Below are positions 25,561-36,839 of a stretch of 64,000 nt of DNA, in pieces. Every line of letters starts with the position of its first letter. The first letter of the stretch is position 1. The position numbers and the translations under genes were made by a program. The stretch is from Cyathus striatus (lineage: Eukaryota; Basidiomycota; Agaricomycetes; Agaricales; Nidulariaceae): assembly GCA_025738555.1 (NCBI GenBank), contig JAOVFP010000001.1, positions 1,798,001 through 1,862,000 of the forward strand, given 5' to 3'. The notes under the pieces are model-generated. The model saw nothing but the letters and a program-made list of their open reading frames with translations, made no database searches and was not told the DNA's origin.

Positions 25561-26040
25561 TGTTATGATAAAGTTCTGGTTGGGGCATTTATCATACAAG
25601 TCTGATAGTCACGTGATTTACAAGTTCAAGGAACAAGTTAATCAGTTTTATCAAGTTCGAGCCTCTATTCACGAGCTCTTAAGTTGGTTAGACTTAAGTA
25701 CAAGTGAAGTGAATGAATCAAGTAAAGCTAGTTCGATTTAAGCTGAAGCTTGAGCTCTACAGCCCAAGTTACTATGGTTTAAATACAAATGAGTTCATAC
25801 TAATAATAAATAAGAATGTAATTAAATAAGTCAAGATGCTGCGCATTGACTGTGCATTACTGCGGTGCAGTAAGAAGAAAGAAAGATAGACTAGTAAGGT
25901 AAGATGACTCAAGATGAGTCAGAAGAGAATGACAATTGTGTAAGTAAAGTCTTGTGTTTGGTATCAAGGATGATACCAAACAAGTCAAAGGATTGCAAAG
26001 AAATCAAATGTAAATAAAGAAAGTAAAGAAAATCATAACA
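25561..26040 (-). repeat. gypsy LTR, outer copy (480 bp)
   Basis: Same TGTTATGA...TCATAACA ends as the inner copy. Separated from it by the 96-bp leader copy 25,465-25,560. The tandem LTR-leader-LTR-leader arrangement suggests unequal recombination between elements or between LTR and leader. Confidence 0.88.
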
Positions 26041-26156
26041 ATTACACATGGAAAATGTGTACTTTTTTCCAGATATGTGGATTCCATGTGGACTTCACAT
26101 GGAAATGTGTACTACATGTGGAGTACATGTGTATAGGTGTGTGTGTGGAAAGTACT

Positions 26157-27156
26157 GCTTGAATGCAGACACCCCCATACAGTCATCCACCCCTAGTTAC
26201 ATAATCACAACCTATTACAAACAGGGCATTAAATCAACCTCCCACCTCAACCATGCTAGCTACACACTTGATTCTTTTTGCAACTTCATCTCATAGTAGT
26301 GTTCTGTATATTTATGTATTAATTTGAGAGAAATATTATTGTGTTAAAGCATAGTACATAAAACAATTTCACAAATTTAAAGATCACAAAGGTGGATGAA
26401 ATTTTGTTGAGGCTATGCAGACATGCAAAGTTCACATTGTGAGTGCATTATGTACTTATTTTACTTGTAACATGTGTACCTAATTTAAATATAGCCAGCT
26501 TTGCATTTCATGAAGCTGATCCAGCTAAAATGCCTCAGCAATGTACACCCAAAGAGCATGAAAAGAGTATTGCCACAGATCAGACCTTTATAAATGGTGC
26601 ATAGGTCGCATTTTTGGCCTTGTGCCTTACTTTCCATCTCCTCTGCACACCTACAGTTGTAAATACTGATCTACCATGACTGGACATGCCAAATCTGAAC
26701 AAGAGAAAGAGATTATCTTTCACTGTGAGAAGGATGATCTCATGTCACATGCTCTGATCACTTACCAATTGGAGTCAAAGATGCCAAAAGGGTGCCACAC
26801 CATAGTCTTTGCAAAATCTGCAGTGACTTTCAAAACCAGAAAACCAATTAAATTGTGTCCTATGACACTTAGCCATCAAGTAGAATGATATTGGCAATGG
26901 AGATAGTGATGGATTAGAATTAGGGGAATCCCACACATGGCATGACCTAAGCCAGGACACTGCCATGTAACATCTTAACTTTTCTTTGTAAAAATGCTTG
27001 TAATACATAGATGACATATCTAAGTACAATATAGAATACTTTTGTTGAATGGCATATCATGATGTGGTATGTAATTTTTTAATGTATTGTAAAAATCAGC
27101 AGTGGATAACTGTATAGTGTTGTAAAAGGGCTGAACATGGTGAAGCTTGGCTCGGC
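26157..27156. other. Gene-free AT-rich flank right of element F
   Basis: No supported gene. The open frame 26,676-26,888 has no recognisable motif. The stretch probably holds decayed sequence, since stops are frequent in every frame. Confidence 0.45.
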
Positions 27157-27158
27157 TA

Positions 27159-28207
27159 TGGTGTGCACAGCTTAGTCACCACCTGTTTTGGACAGTGGCA
27201 AAAATGGCCCATGAAAAAAATGAATTTATTTTTCATCATTTTGGTTGCTGTTGAGCATAGAATCAACATCAATTATTGCATAGTTACAGCTGTAGTATAC
27301 AAATTGATATGTGTGCTTGAGTTTCAACAGGTTTCAATTACCTCCTAACACTGAGTACTGAGCTATTGTTGATTAACTTGTCTTACACTTAACTTGTACT
27401 ATCACAACATAATGGGTGGACCAAAGAAAACTTGGAAAGCAAAACAACAGGCAGCCACTTGAGCATGAGAAGTACATCAAAATCCAAAGGGGCCTTAGAA
27501 TGCAATGCAAAAATCAAGCAAGGACTTGTCAGGAAAATGTAATTCTAAGGCAACACCCTGCTGTGCAAAATGGATACTCAAGTTGCAGCCAGACTTCCAA
27601 GAACAAAAATCACTTGTCATTGAAGTGATTGAAGCTGCTGGCCACCTTTGCATTGTTCTTCCGAGATTTCACTGTGAACTTAATTTTATTGAGTTCTTCT
27701 GGGGGGCTGTTAAGAGGTATCTTCATGATCACTGTGATTATACATTCACCACACTACAGGAGAATATGCCAAAGGCACTTGCTTCAGTGTCTATTGAAAC
27801 CATATGAAAATGGGAACATCATGTTCATCAATGGATATCAGCTTATGAAACTGGTCTCAATGCACAGGATGCTCAAAAAGAGGTTTGCAACTTCAGTTCT
27901 TGCAAATTCACATCACATTGCAGGATTCCAGAAAGCCTTGCCAGGTAAATGGACACTTGATATCATGACTAAGCTTACCATATATAGTATCTCCTTTCTA
28001 AAATGGTAATGTGGCAAATTTGATGGTTTTCCAAAAAATATATCTCACCCAGTTTTGACAATATCAAAAAATGCTCTTGACATTTTATTCCTTTCATCAA
28101 AACAAGTAATTCTACAAGAGGAATAAGAAAATGGTGGAGTTTAGCATGAGAAATTTCTACTACCTGTTTCTTGTACAAATCTTGTGGTGACTAAGCTGTG
28201 TGCACCA
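27159..28207 (+). mobile_element. Tc1/mariner-like DNA transposon remnant (1049 bp, TA target duplication)
   Basis: TIRs: left TGGTGTGCACAGCTTAGTCA from 27,159; right is its near-perfect reverse complement ending at 28,207. Both are flanked by TA (27,157-27,158 and 28,208-28,209). It holds a broken DDE transposase fragment on the + strand. Confidence 0.8.
27400..27990 (+). pseudogene. DDE transposase C-terminal fragment (Tc1-like)
   Basis: Recognisable C-terminal half of a basidiomycete Tc1-like DDE endonuclease: an LQPDFQEQKSLVIE block (near 27,585), then IEAAGH, FHCELNFIEFFWGAVKRY (near 27,665-27,720) with the final catalytic Glu in NFIEFFW, then CDYTF and ALASVSIETI. The frame changes at about 27,805, after which the tail (WEHHVHQWISAYETGLNAQ) can still be followed. 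The N-terminal DNA-binding part and first catalytic Asp are missing. It is internal to the TIR element at 27,159-28,207. Confidence 0.8.
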
Positions 28208-28209
28208 TA

Positions 28210-29210
28210 CTTGCAGCTAACACTGCAGCTCAGCTACATAAGACTGGCTCAGCTATGCACTATAATGGGTTAGTAAATAATATTGACCTGGTCAATCTAA
28301 ATACAAGCAGAATATATCTATTAATCATCGTCATCTGAGTCAGTAGTAATAAGACTAACTTTTTAGATTATGTTATTTTACATAGTATTAACACCACCAA
28401 CGAAGAACATAAAGTTCAAGTTAGTTTATATTTAGTTCGAGGGTGCAAGAGTTTCAAGTATAGTAAAGTGAACTAAGTATTTAATAGTAGATAGCGCAAT
28501 TGCCTTCAGGTACTTTCAGAACAGACTTCAGACTTCAAATTTGTACTCAGAATCCAATATCAAATTTCAGAACATACTCTACTGTGAGAACGGAAGTACA
28601 GCCAGTGCTGTGCTTAAGGTATTCTAAAGGTATGTGTAACTACTTATATATTTAATTACATGGTGGCAGTCTCATGCACAATGAGATAGGTATAGTAAAT
28701 AATACATCATAAAGTCCTAGTGGAACCACACAGTCAAAGAGGTATGGTTGACCCTCCATATGAGAATCCATGAGGATGCACTCTGTTTTGGAGATGCATC
28801 AAGTGCTGCGCCATGCTATTATTAGAAACACATCAGGACACATGCCATTACATGTGCTATTCTTGGCCAAGTACTTGGATATAACAGATACCAGTGTTTC
28901 CGGTACTGGCATGTCTGATGGCACCACCCAATGTGCTGCAGGTAGTGTTCAGCGTGTGTTTCAAAGTCCTGGGGGCATGTGGTTTCCTGCATGGTGGCAG
29001 TTTTACACAGTAGAGACATATGGAGGTTCTGGGTTATTCAAGAGACTGCATGATGGCTATGCATTGCGGTATCTGGTGGGACCAGCAGCCCAAGAGTCCT
29101 CTAGTCCGAAGTATTTCCCTGAAGGTATGTGATTGCCTAGCCTAGTACTGGGTGCATTATTCTGGGTATGTAGAAGTACATTGTTGTTGTGTCAAATCCC
29201 TTGGTTCATA
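28210..29210. other. AT-rich stretch without a supported gene
   Basis: An open frame at 28,770-29,132 (+) has no recognisable motif and no second copy in the window. Nothing else is supported. Confidence 0.4.
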
Positions 29211-29219
29211 TTGCACAGA

Positions 29220-29345
29220 TACTTTGACTGGCAGCATGGGACTCAACCCCAGCCCTTGGACTCTTCCCTTGGTAATGTACTTGAATAGAATACTTTAGCT
29301 GGCGGCTCGGGACTTGCCCCAACTCTTGGACTCTGGGACTGGATT
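29220..29345 (+). repeat. Tandem primer-binding-site-like repeats, copy 1
   Basis: Two tandem units of about 70 bp, each with TGGCAGCATGGGACTCAACC or a variant (TGGCGGCTCGGGACT). TGG followed by a sequence resembling the complement of a tRNA acceptor and T arm looks like an LTR-retrotransposon primer-binding site. The same pair recurs at 34,262-34,390. No flanking LTR was identified. Confidence 0.5.
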
Positions 29346-29468
29346 CACTAACTGTATTACTGGTACTGATTGTCTATTATATTTCGAAAAATAACCCTTA
29401 TGTTTTACTAGGTGTATCAGTAGTATGTGTTTCTACAGTGCTATTTCTAACTGGTACTGGCTGCAATA

Positions 29469-29617
29469 GGGGAGTTCAATCTTGGCTGTTTTGTCGTGTC
29501 GCTACAGATCAGTCACTACAGCAACTTGACAGCAACACTACAATCCTGCTGAAGAAGTTTAGTGCATGTTACAAGACAGCTGTAGCTGTATTGTGTATCA
29601 CCAAGATTGAACTCCAC
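29469..29617. mobile_element. 149-bp MITE with TA target duplication
   Basis: TIRs GGGGAGTTCAATCTTGG (left) and GTGGAGTTCAATCTTGG (right, reverse complement), flanked by TA at 29,467-29,468 and 29,618-29,619. It lies at the 3' end of the hAT gene. Its TIR is related to that of the MITE at 35,042-35,727. Confidence 0.8.
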
Positions 29618-29619
29618 TA

Positions 29620-31980
29620 ATGTATTACTGAATGAATCAACATCTTCAGGACAAATTACTGCATCCTTAGCATGATCTTCCAAAACTTTAAGCTCTATGT
29701 GTATATCCATACCAGCTGTAAATGACAAATCACTGCCCTTCTTATCAAATTTAAGCATTTGTAATGCTTTCATGATATCAGGCTTAATACAGTTGCACCT
29801 GGCTGATTTGGTCTCCTTTGCAGATGAGAAAACCCTCTCACAAGGTACAGCAGAACCCTGAATAGGTAGAATGTCCAGTGCTAAAAGAAAGACAGTCAGA
29901 AATTGTAACTGGCTTTCCTATAATCAGGTTAGCCTATAATCTTCAAAATCGATACAATACTTACATGCCAAAAAGTTACCATGTCTGTACATGGTTGTAC
30001 ATCAAGAAAGTACACATCAACTTCAGCTTGTAATGAGTGATTACCAGATGTATCTTGTAAACCTAGATCATCACCCAGAAGTATATCAGCCCATTTATTC
30101 TTATCAATCTTGTCTTGTAATAAAATATTCATAGGGGCAGATGGTGTGTTTGCATGAGTACAGGCATGGTAAGGTTGCAGCTGTGCAATGATATAGTTAA
30201 TATCAATTGAAACTATATTTTATTGAGCTTACATGAGTAATAAAAATGTTTTGTGCATTTTCAGCTTTGTCCGGTGTGGGTATCTCAGACCAGCATAGCT
30301 TCTTCAACAGGTTGAGCACTGATAAAATGTAGGTATGTAAAATTACAATTTATGCAACTGCTTACATATTGCTAATGTGTATGCTGGAACTTCGGCTATG
30401 TAGCTCTCATATGTCTCTATTTTGTCAATACCTTTCTGAATGACAGAAGCATACTCTGGCATTTTCATCTTGGTACTTTTTCCAAAGTGTCACCATGCTT
30501 CTAAAAGATGGAAGGGCATATGACAATGTTAGAGTCTTTTCTGCTGACAGTTTTTGTTGAAAAGCATGTGGAATCTGACATTGAGTAAGATATTACATTA
30601 GCTATGCCAATATCATAACACATACTTAAAGAATTTTTAGATAGTTTTCTAAGGTCGACCAGGCTTCTGTAGATATCTTGTAATCATCCAGAGCAGAAAC
30701 ATGAGCAATATAACTATCTATACCCTAAAAAGCAGATCAGCTATCTCCATAAATCATTAACAAGAGATAATAACTTACACGTCAAAGGAATAATGCTCAC
30801 TCAATCATTAAGTACATTGATGACCAGCAGGTTTCAACATTTCATAAAAGCTCAAGCTGTTTGAGACCTTGGGTCTTCAATTCTGTAGAAAATCCCTGTC
30901 ACTGCTGAGGTGAGGATCAAATCTTGAACATGTTAATATGAGCTAAAAACATAGCATATTAGTATCATGATACATACCTGGTGGATTACTGTTCTAAGAA
31001 GTGCAATAGGATCACTATGCTTTGTGGCACATGGACTGAAATCTTCGGCTGACTCCTTTGCCAGTTGCACATCAGTAATTGCACTGAGAACAGCTTGACA
31101 TGCAAGGTTTACAATGTGTGGGAAACACCTATAAAGCATTTGTGATACAGAGGAAGTATTACCAACAGATAGTGTACCGGATACACCATTCAGTCTTGCT
31201 GAAAGAAACACCACGAGCATTCAGATGGTTATCAAGAGTTCTAGCCAGTCTATCATTGTTAACCAATCAATCTAAAATATAACCAACTATTAATAGTAGA
31301 TCTAATTCTGACAAGACTGATGTACCTTCCAGATATGAATGTGATCAAGAATTTGCATTCAAGCAGCTGCTAGATGTTGACCTGTGTGACAACCAGGAAC
31401 TCTGCTAAATCCAACAAGATATGAAAGATACTTCAAGATATACTGTTTTCCAGTCAGTGTTGTCATCAACTCTGTGCCAATGCAATGCATCATGATTGCC
31501 ATATATGGTACACTATTGGGATCAGTCCACATATCCATTGTGAACAAAAACTTCCCCAATGTAGACTATACATCATTGTAAGAGCATTAGTAATTTTCCA
31601 TGAACAGTAAATACAATCCCATACCTGAGCTTCATTATGAATATTTTCAATGTATTCATCCCACATTCTCATTATATGAGTTCAAAGCTTCACACAGTGT
31701 GGAATATCTTTATCATGAAGATCCTTGTGCAACATAAGAAATATGTTGTGAAGATGAGGACTTTCAATGACATTCAAAGACTAATATAATAAAATTAGAC
31801 TTATCAACAAATAAAACAAGTTAGTGATATAATCACACCTGGACATCTGCCACAATCCAGTCAGTTATTGCATTGATGAATGCCTCTGGGCTGTAAGGTG
31901 AATACTTCTGGCATGCTGCTTGTCCCTGTAGAGCATGAGCTTCCTCCACTTGGAAATCATCCATTGCCTGACACAGTCTT
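29620..31980 (-). pseudogene. hAT-superfamily transposase, 3' portion
   Basis: A multi-exon hAT transposase, split by element E. In coding order: YSPEAFINAITDW and NVIESPHLHNIFLML (31,890-31,690), FTMDMWTDPNSVPYMA (about 31,550-31,500), VPGCHTGQHL, CFPHIVNLACQAVLSAITD (about 31,130-31,075), and the C-terminal dimerisation region ALDILPIQGSAVPCERVFS (29,880-29,825) followed by MKALQMLKF and FTAG. TGA codons at 31,682-31,684 and 31,359-31,361 replace expected arginines. The intron with acceptor at about 29,883 is clear; other exon borders between 29,960 and 31,280 are approximate. The 5' part continues at 38,846. Confidence 0.88.
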
Positions 31981-32328
31981 GGATCCTTCAAGCACTTTAC
32001 ACTCACCCCTTGTTACACATGGAATACACATGAATTCCACTTTTTCATGTGTACTTTATGTGTACTTCATATGTACTACATTCCACCTCAAATGTATTCA
32101 AATCCACAAATTTCCATTCAAATTTGCGATTTTTGTACACATGAAGTACACATGCAGTGCACATGTACAGGTGAAATATCAAAATTTCACATGGAATTGC
32201 AAAGTGAAATTAACAAGGAATGCACATGAACTAGTTACACTTGTACAGTACACATTGTAGTTGCTTGTAATAAACTTACCCATTACTATTATAATAAAAA
32301 TAAATGATTTAGCATAACAGCACTAAGG

Positions 32329-32405
32329 GGAATTGAACAATTGACCACAGCTTTGATTACAAATCATATTAAAAACAGTGGATTTACAGTTAAGCTAACT
32401 GACCA
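32329..32405 (-). other. tRNA-like Pol III promoter in element E
   Basis: On the minus strand, box A TAGCTTAACTG (32,397-32,387) matches the consensus and box B TGTTCAATTCC (32,339-32,329) matches 9 of 11 positions, 47 nt apart. Same relative position and outward direction as in element F. Confidence 0.5.
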
Positions 32406-32544
32406 TACAATATAAGGGAACCAAAGGCCACATAAATACCTGCAGCACATTTCTGCACATACACATCATGTGACACATTGCTAATGTGTTGCCAGCTCAT
32501 TGTTCCTTGCACTGCTTCTTCACTCTCCACTACCATCTCCTACT

Positions 32545-32635
32545 CTCCCTTCTGTCCCTTCCTCTCCCATTCTCCCTTCTCCCTCTCTCTCTCTCTCTCC
32601 CCCACTCCCCTCGCCCTCTCTCCCCTATCAAGAGA
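32545..32635. repeat. CT-rich simple sequence in element E
   Basis: CTCTCTCTCTCCCC-type low-complexity run just before the minisatellite. Confidence 0.7.
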
Positions 32636-32659
32636 GTAAACCTGAAGCAAGACAACACT

Positions 32660-33240
32660 AAAAAGGCAGGAGGTCCATGTGTGCAGGGTAGGAGGGGTAG
32701 AACAGCAACGAGTGTGTAGGGCAAGAATGGCTGGAAATGACATGCATGCAGGGTGCAAAAGGCAGGGAACAATGAGCATGGAGGGTGGGAGCAGTGGAGA
32801 ACAACAGACATGCAGGGTGGAAACAGCAGGGAACAATGCACATGGAGGGTGGGGAAGGCAGGGAATGACACATGTGGAGGGTGGGAACAAGGGGAAATGA
32901 CATGTGTGAAGAGTGGGAATGGGGGAAATGATGTGTGTGAAGGGCAGGAACAGGGAAGAATGAGATGCATGGAGGGCAGGAACAGTGGGGAACAATGTGT
33001 GTGAAGGGCGAGAATGGCAGGGAGTGATGCACATGAAGGGTGGGAACAAGGGGGACAATGTGCATGGAGGGTGGGAATGGGGGGAACAATGCATATGAAG
33101 GGTAGGAACAAGGGGGAACAATGTGCACAGGGGACAGGAATAGTGGGGTGATGACAAGCACACGTAATGTGTTGGGAAGGCAGACAATGATAGTGGGAGG
33201 AAGGGTGTTGACAATGATGAGCAGCCAGGGCAGCAGGGCA
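32660..33240. repeat. Minisatellite of element E (about 32-bp unit)
   Basis: About eighteen degenerate units with the core GGTGGGAACA or GGGCAGGAACAG plus GGGGAACAATG and CATGGAG. It yields long open frames on the minus strand that are repeat artefacts. It fills the same slot as the low-complexity region in F and the minisatellite in B. Confidence 0.8.
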
Positions 33241-34261
33241 CAATATCATGTGACCAATATTAATTAATAATAGTTTTATTTAAATAGCTTCAAATATACT
33301 ATTATTTTTAAATAACTCGAGCAAAGTACACATAGATTCCACATGTACAATTTCATGTGTAGTTCACTTTCTTCATAGTTAAATTCACCTTTTGCATGAA
33401 TATTTTTAAGTGGAATTCATATGTACTTCATGTGGAATTAGGTGAAGTGCATGTGGAAATTTTACAATTCATGAGTGTCAGCCAATTTGATCATAAAAAG
33501 CCCTGGCTTTCTGTGATCACCATGATCACAAAAAGCCAGGGCTTTTGATGATCACCTACTATTATATATTTACTAATGAATCTGATGTGCCGAATTTGTG
33601 ATTTGTATTTAAATACTACTAATATATATTGTAATACTCAAATAATCATCGCAAACCACAGGCTTTAAGTTCAAGGGAGAGAAAACACAGATAATGTATA
33701 AACTAGTATAAAGGTAGGAAACTATAGATTAAATATTCTTTCTAATATGAAATTACTCGGTTCAAGTACTGTTCAGATTTGTTTCTATTCCAATTTATTA
33801 CACTCCTAGAGTGAAAGAAGCCTAGGATTTCTCCTGGGATTGCTTCCTTTTCCTCCTTATTCCTGTCCTCCTTATATATCTTCTACAAATAAAACTGTAC
33901 AGTACCTATATATGGAAAGGAACTACTCTAGACTATTCTATATGATGACATAATGTTGTTTCCAACATATTGACCATGCAGGAGCAACAATACATGTGGA
34001 ATTCCATGTGGTAGATCAAACAGCGGGATAATTTCGGAGTACAAGTACAAAGTCACATGACTTGCTCCGGTCTATGCGTAACCGCAATAACCGGTTCGGA
34101 GATAACGGTTCTAACGCCTCGCGTTTGATCACGTGACAGGAACGCGGAACGCGTTCCTTAGCTAAGTTTCAATCAAGTACTGGGTGCATGTACATAGTCT
34201 TTTGGACTCTAGTAATTAGATAACACACATCTGGTTGTATTTCCTTTAGTATATATCAATT

Positions 34262-34390
34262 AGATATTTTTGCTGGCAGTGCAGGACTCAACCCCAGCTC
34301 TCAGATGTCCCATTCCCTTAGTAATGTATTCAAAATAGAACACTTTGATTGGCAACTCGGGACTCGCCCCAACCCTTGTACTCATGATGT
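34262..34390 (+). repeat. Tandem primer-binding-site-like repeats, copy 2
   Basis: Same organisation as 29,220-29,345: TGGCAGTGCAGGACTCAACC, then about 75 bp later TTGGCAACTCGGGACTCGCC. It lies directly upstream of the CpG-rich coding fragment. Confidence 0.5.
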
Positions 34391-34500
34391 GCATTACTAA
34401 TACTGAGTTCTAATATTATATGACAAATAAAGAGATTTAACCATTAAATAGTTTTAAGGCATATCACCTGGATCCATGTTCTCTAACTCAAATAGACGAA

Positions 34501-34954
34501 TTGGTGATACAACGTACAGATTCGTCTTCAAGCACAGAAATACTGCACCAAGCTCACGATATTGGGATCCATGGTGCCGCTAAACAGAGCTTTGAGCATC
34601 TAGAAAGTACTACTCGCATCACCTCAACATCCGCTCGGACGGAAGTCAAACAGGAGAAAAATTACGGAGATACCGTGCCCTTCGAATCTACAAAAGTAGT
34701 TGACACAGAATCCACGAACTTGCCGAATACGAACAACACTTACACAGATGTTGAATCTTCTGCATCCCGCAACAGATCTGTCGTAACGGATGCGAAGGGT
34801 AACCTGGATCCATCTTCTCTAATTCGAGAAGGAAAATTGGTTGAACAACATACAAAATCTTCCTCCAGTACAGGAATACTACACAAAGCTCACGATTTTG
34901 GGGTCCATGGTGCTGCACTAATAGATGGTGTAGCTAACGGTGGCAGCGTAACAG
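34501..34954 (+). pseudogene. Captured host-like coding fragment with two internal repeats
   Basis: The open frame has two copies of a motif of about 35 residues: SSSSTEILHQAHDIGIHGAA and SSSSTGILHKAHDFGVHGAA, each preceded by a DP.SL segment. The second copy ends VANGGSVTG at a good donor (GTGAGT at 34,953). The xxHxAHDFxIHGAA pattern resembles the short region before NACHT or kinase domains in many Agaricomycete proteins; this is only a resemblance. The frame runs open upstream to about 34,470. Base composition is CpG-rich, unlike the rest of element A, suggesting recent capture. Confidence 0.5.
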
Positions 34955-35041
34955 GTGAGTCATTACTTATTCCTTCCCTGAGGTCTATTATTACTACTAA
35001 TGAATGTATAGGTGATTATTAAGCATTTCAAGGGTGTATTA

Positions 35042-35727
35042 GGGGAGTTCAAAATTGATCAAATCATAGTGCCAAGACCTGTTACCATATTGTGTGAACA
35101 GCTTGTCATAACTTCCAATTTTGACACCCCCAGTTTTGCCAGCCTCCCAACAATATGCACTACTGTCTAGATATGTCGGGGATCAAATAACACTGATACC
35201 ATTTCTTTTCATCAGTAGTTTGTGCTGTACTTTCATATACACAAACATGTGAAGGATAGTAACTTTTTTATAACTATAGCTTAACTTTGAGGCCTTGAGG
35301 CCTCGAAATGGACTGTAATATTACTTTACTTAATAGCATTACTTTGGCATTACTTCTAGTACACAATGTAGTGTTAAATTGTCTACTTATTGTAGATACT
35401 GTACTAAAGTAGCTCACTTGCATATCTGCTCAGTCAAATTGCAGGTTAAGATAGGCATATGTAACTTAAAGAGCCAATGCAAAACCCATTATCAGTGCTG
35501 CACAGATATTTATACGGAGTTTGATCTTGTACCAACCGGCTGCTGGATATTGGCTGGATAGCTGCAACATGTTAAAGGTCCAACAGATTTTGCCGAGCAC
35601 CCCCAAAGGCGTGCGCGATGATACGAGCTCAAAGCAATGGACTTGATTTGCATCAGTATTGTGGGAAGTGGTTCATGTAGCGCTATCAGCTCGTATCGTA
35701 CCACGTAACTTCAATTTTGAATTCCCC
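35042..35727. mobile_element. 686-bp MITE with TA target duplication, inside element A
   Basis: TIRs GGGGAGTTCAAAATTGA (left) and GGGGAATTCAAAATTGA (right, reverse complement), flanked by TA at 35,040-35,041 and 35,728-35,729. It splits the outer array of element A's left arm. No coding capacity. Confidence 0.82.
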
Positions 35728-35974
35728 TATTGGCTTATAATTATTACTAGTGAATGTATAGGTGATCATAGGTGATCATTAAGCATTTCAAGGGTGTATT
35801 TGCTTATTATTATTACTAGTGAATGTATAGGTGATCATTGGTGATCATTGGGTGTTTCAAGGGTATATTAGCTTATTATTAGTACCAGTGAATGTATAGA
35901 TAATCATAGGTGATCATGCAGCATTTTCAAGGGTGTACTAGCATAATATTGGTACTAATGAACATAACTCTTCC

Positions 35975-36660
35975 TACATGTCACATCTGTCACACATATT
36001 CACGTGCTCCACAAATTTCCCATGCTTTATGTTTGTCACTTAAATTCGCACATGTCACAATTGTCACAGGTATCCGCACGTGTCACATGTGTCACACATA
36101 TTCACACGCGTCACAGTTGTCACACGTATTCACACGCATCACTGTTGTCACACATATTCACACGTGTCACAGCTGTCACACATATTTTCACACGTGTCAC
36201 AGTCGTCACACATATTCCCGCGCTTCACACTTCTCACGCATATTCGCATGTGTCACAGTTGTCACACATATTCGCACGCGTCACAATTGTCACACATATT
36301 CACACGCGTCACAGTCGTCACACATATTCACATGTGTCACATTTGTCACACAAATTCACACGCGTCACAGTCGTCACACATATTACCATGTTTCACATTT
36401 GTCACAATGTCCATACATCACACATGTCATACAAATTCCCATGCATCACATTTATAATCCTGTGCACAACATATGTCACGCTGTCCATGTATGTCACACA
36501 CGTCACACAATTTCCCATGCATCACATTTATAATCCTGTTCATAACATATGTCACGCATTTTACACACTATATTTGTCACATATATTCGCATGTGTGACT
36601 TTTGTCACGCTTTTCAAGCATGTCACATTTGTCACATGTGGTAGTCCTGTCACACTTTTT
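35975..36660 (+). repeat. Inner TGTCAC array, left arm of element A
   Basis: About twenty units of roughly 30 bp with CACACATATTCACACGCGTCACAGT variants, CpG-rich in 36,060-36,390. The inverted partner lies at 37,610-38,180. The encoded HICHTYSHASQL-type frames are artefacts of the repeat. Confidence 0.88.
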
Positions 36661-36839
36661 ACATATGTCATGTGCAACATGTAGTATAGTTACCTGTATA
36701 CCATCATTCAAATTGTTACAGAAGCAAAGTATCCAAAGTGCACAATAAATTATTAAAACAAAAGAAACATATATGCTCTTATAGAATTGAAGGTCATACC
36801 TTGTGATATGATAATTAGAAAATTATGGAAGTGTAAGAG

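Larger units (their letters stand above)
20045..26040 (-). mobile_element. Ty3/gypsy LTR retrotransposon, 3'-truncated, with duplicated LTR-leader unit
   Basis: Order on the minus strand: LTR (26,040-25,561), leader (25,560-25,465), LTR again (25,464-24,981), leader again (24,980-24,885), gag, then pol (protease, reverse transcriptase, RNase H, integrase). The PR-RT-RH-IN order defines Ty3/gypsy. The integrase loses homology after about 20,090, and no 3' LTR is present, so the element is broken at its 3' end inside element F. Whether it carried a chromodomain cannot be told. Six in-frame TGA codons show it is dead. Confidence 0.93.
13491..26156 (+). mobile_element. Element F: family-1 DNA transposon with CxC5-type transposase, interrupted by a gypsy element
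   Basis: The left terminus AGCACTTTACGCTC and the right terminus (reverse complement AGTACTTTCCACAC) are inverted repeats. The ten bases outside each end, CCTCGAACGG and GCTTGAATGC, agree at six positions and differ by C-to-T at two CpG sites, so they look like a decayed 10-bp target duplication. Order: TIR; subterminal array of ACACATG/ATTCCAC motifs (13,500-13,760); minus-strand tRNA-like boxes; low-complexity and polypurine region (14,040-15,870); accessory gene; transposase; then the gypsy insertion; then the right subterminal array (26,041-26,140). The ends match element E almost base for base. The transposase is truncated where the gypsy-containing segment begins. Confidence 0.75.

Noticed and set aside
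32530..33249. 239-residue minus-strand frame over element E
   Set aside because: Produced by the minisatellite; parallel frames on the same strand are equally long.
35910..36684. Long open frames encoding Cys/His-rich HICHTYSHASQL repeats, which could look like zinc-finger proteins
   Set aside because: They arise in more than one frame from the TGTCAC tandem array and recur in inverted copies; there is no start context or intron.
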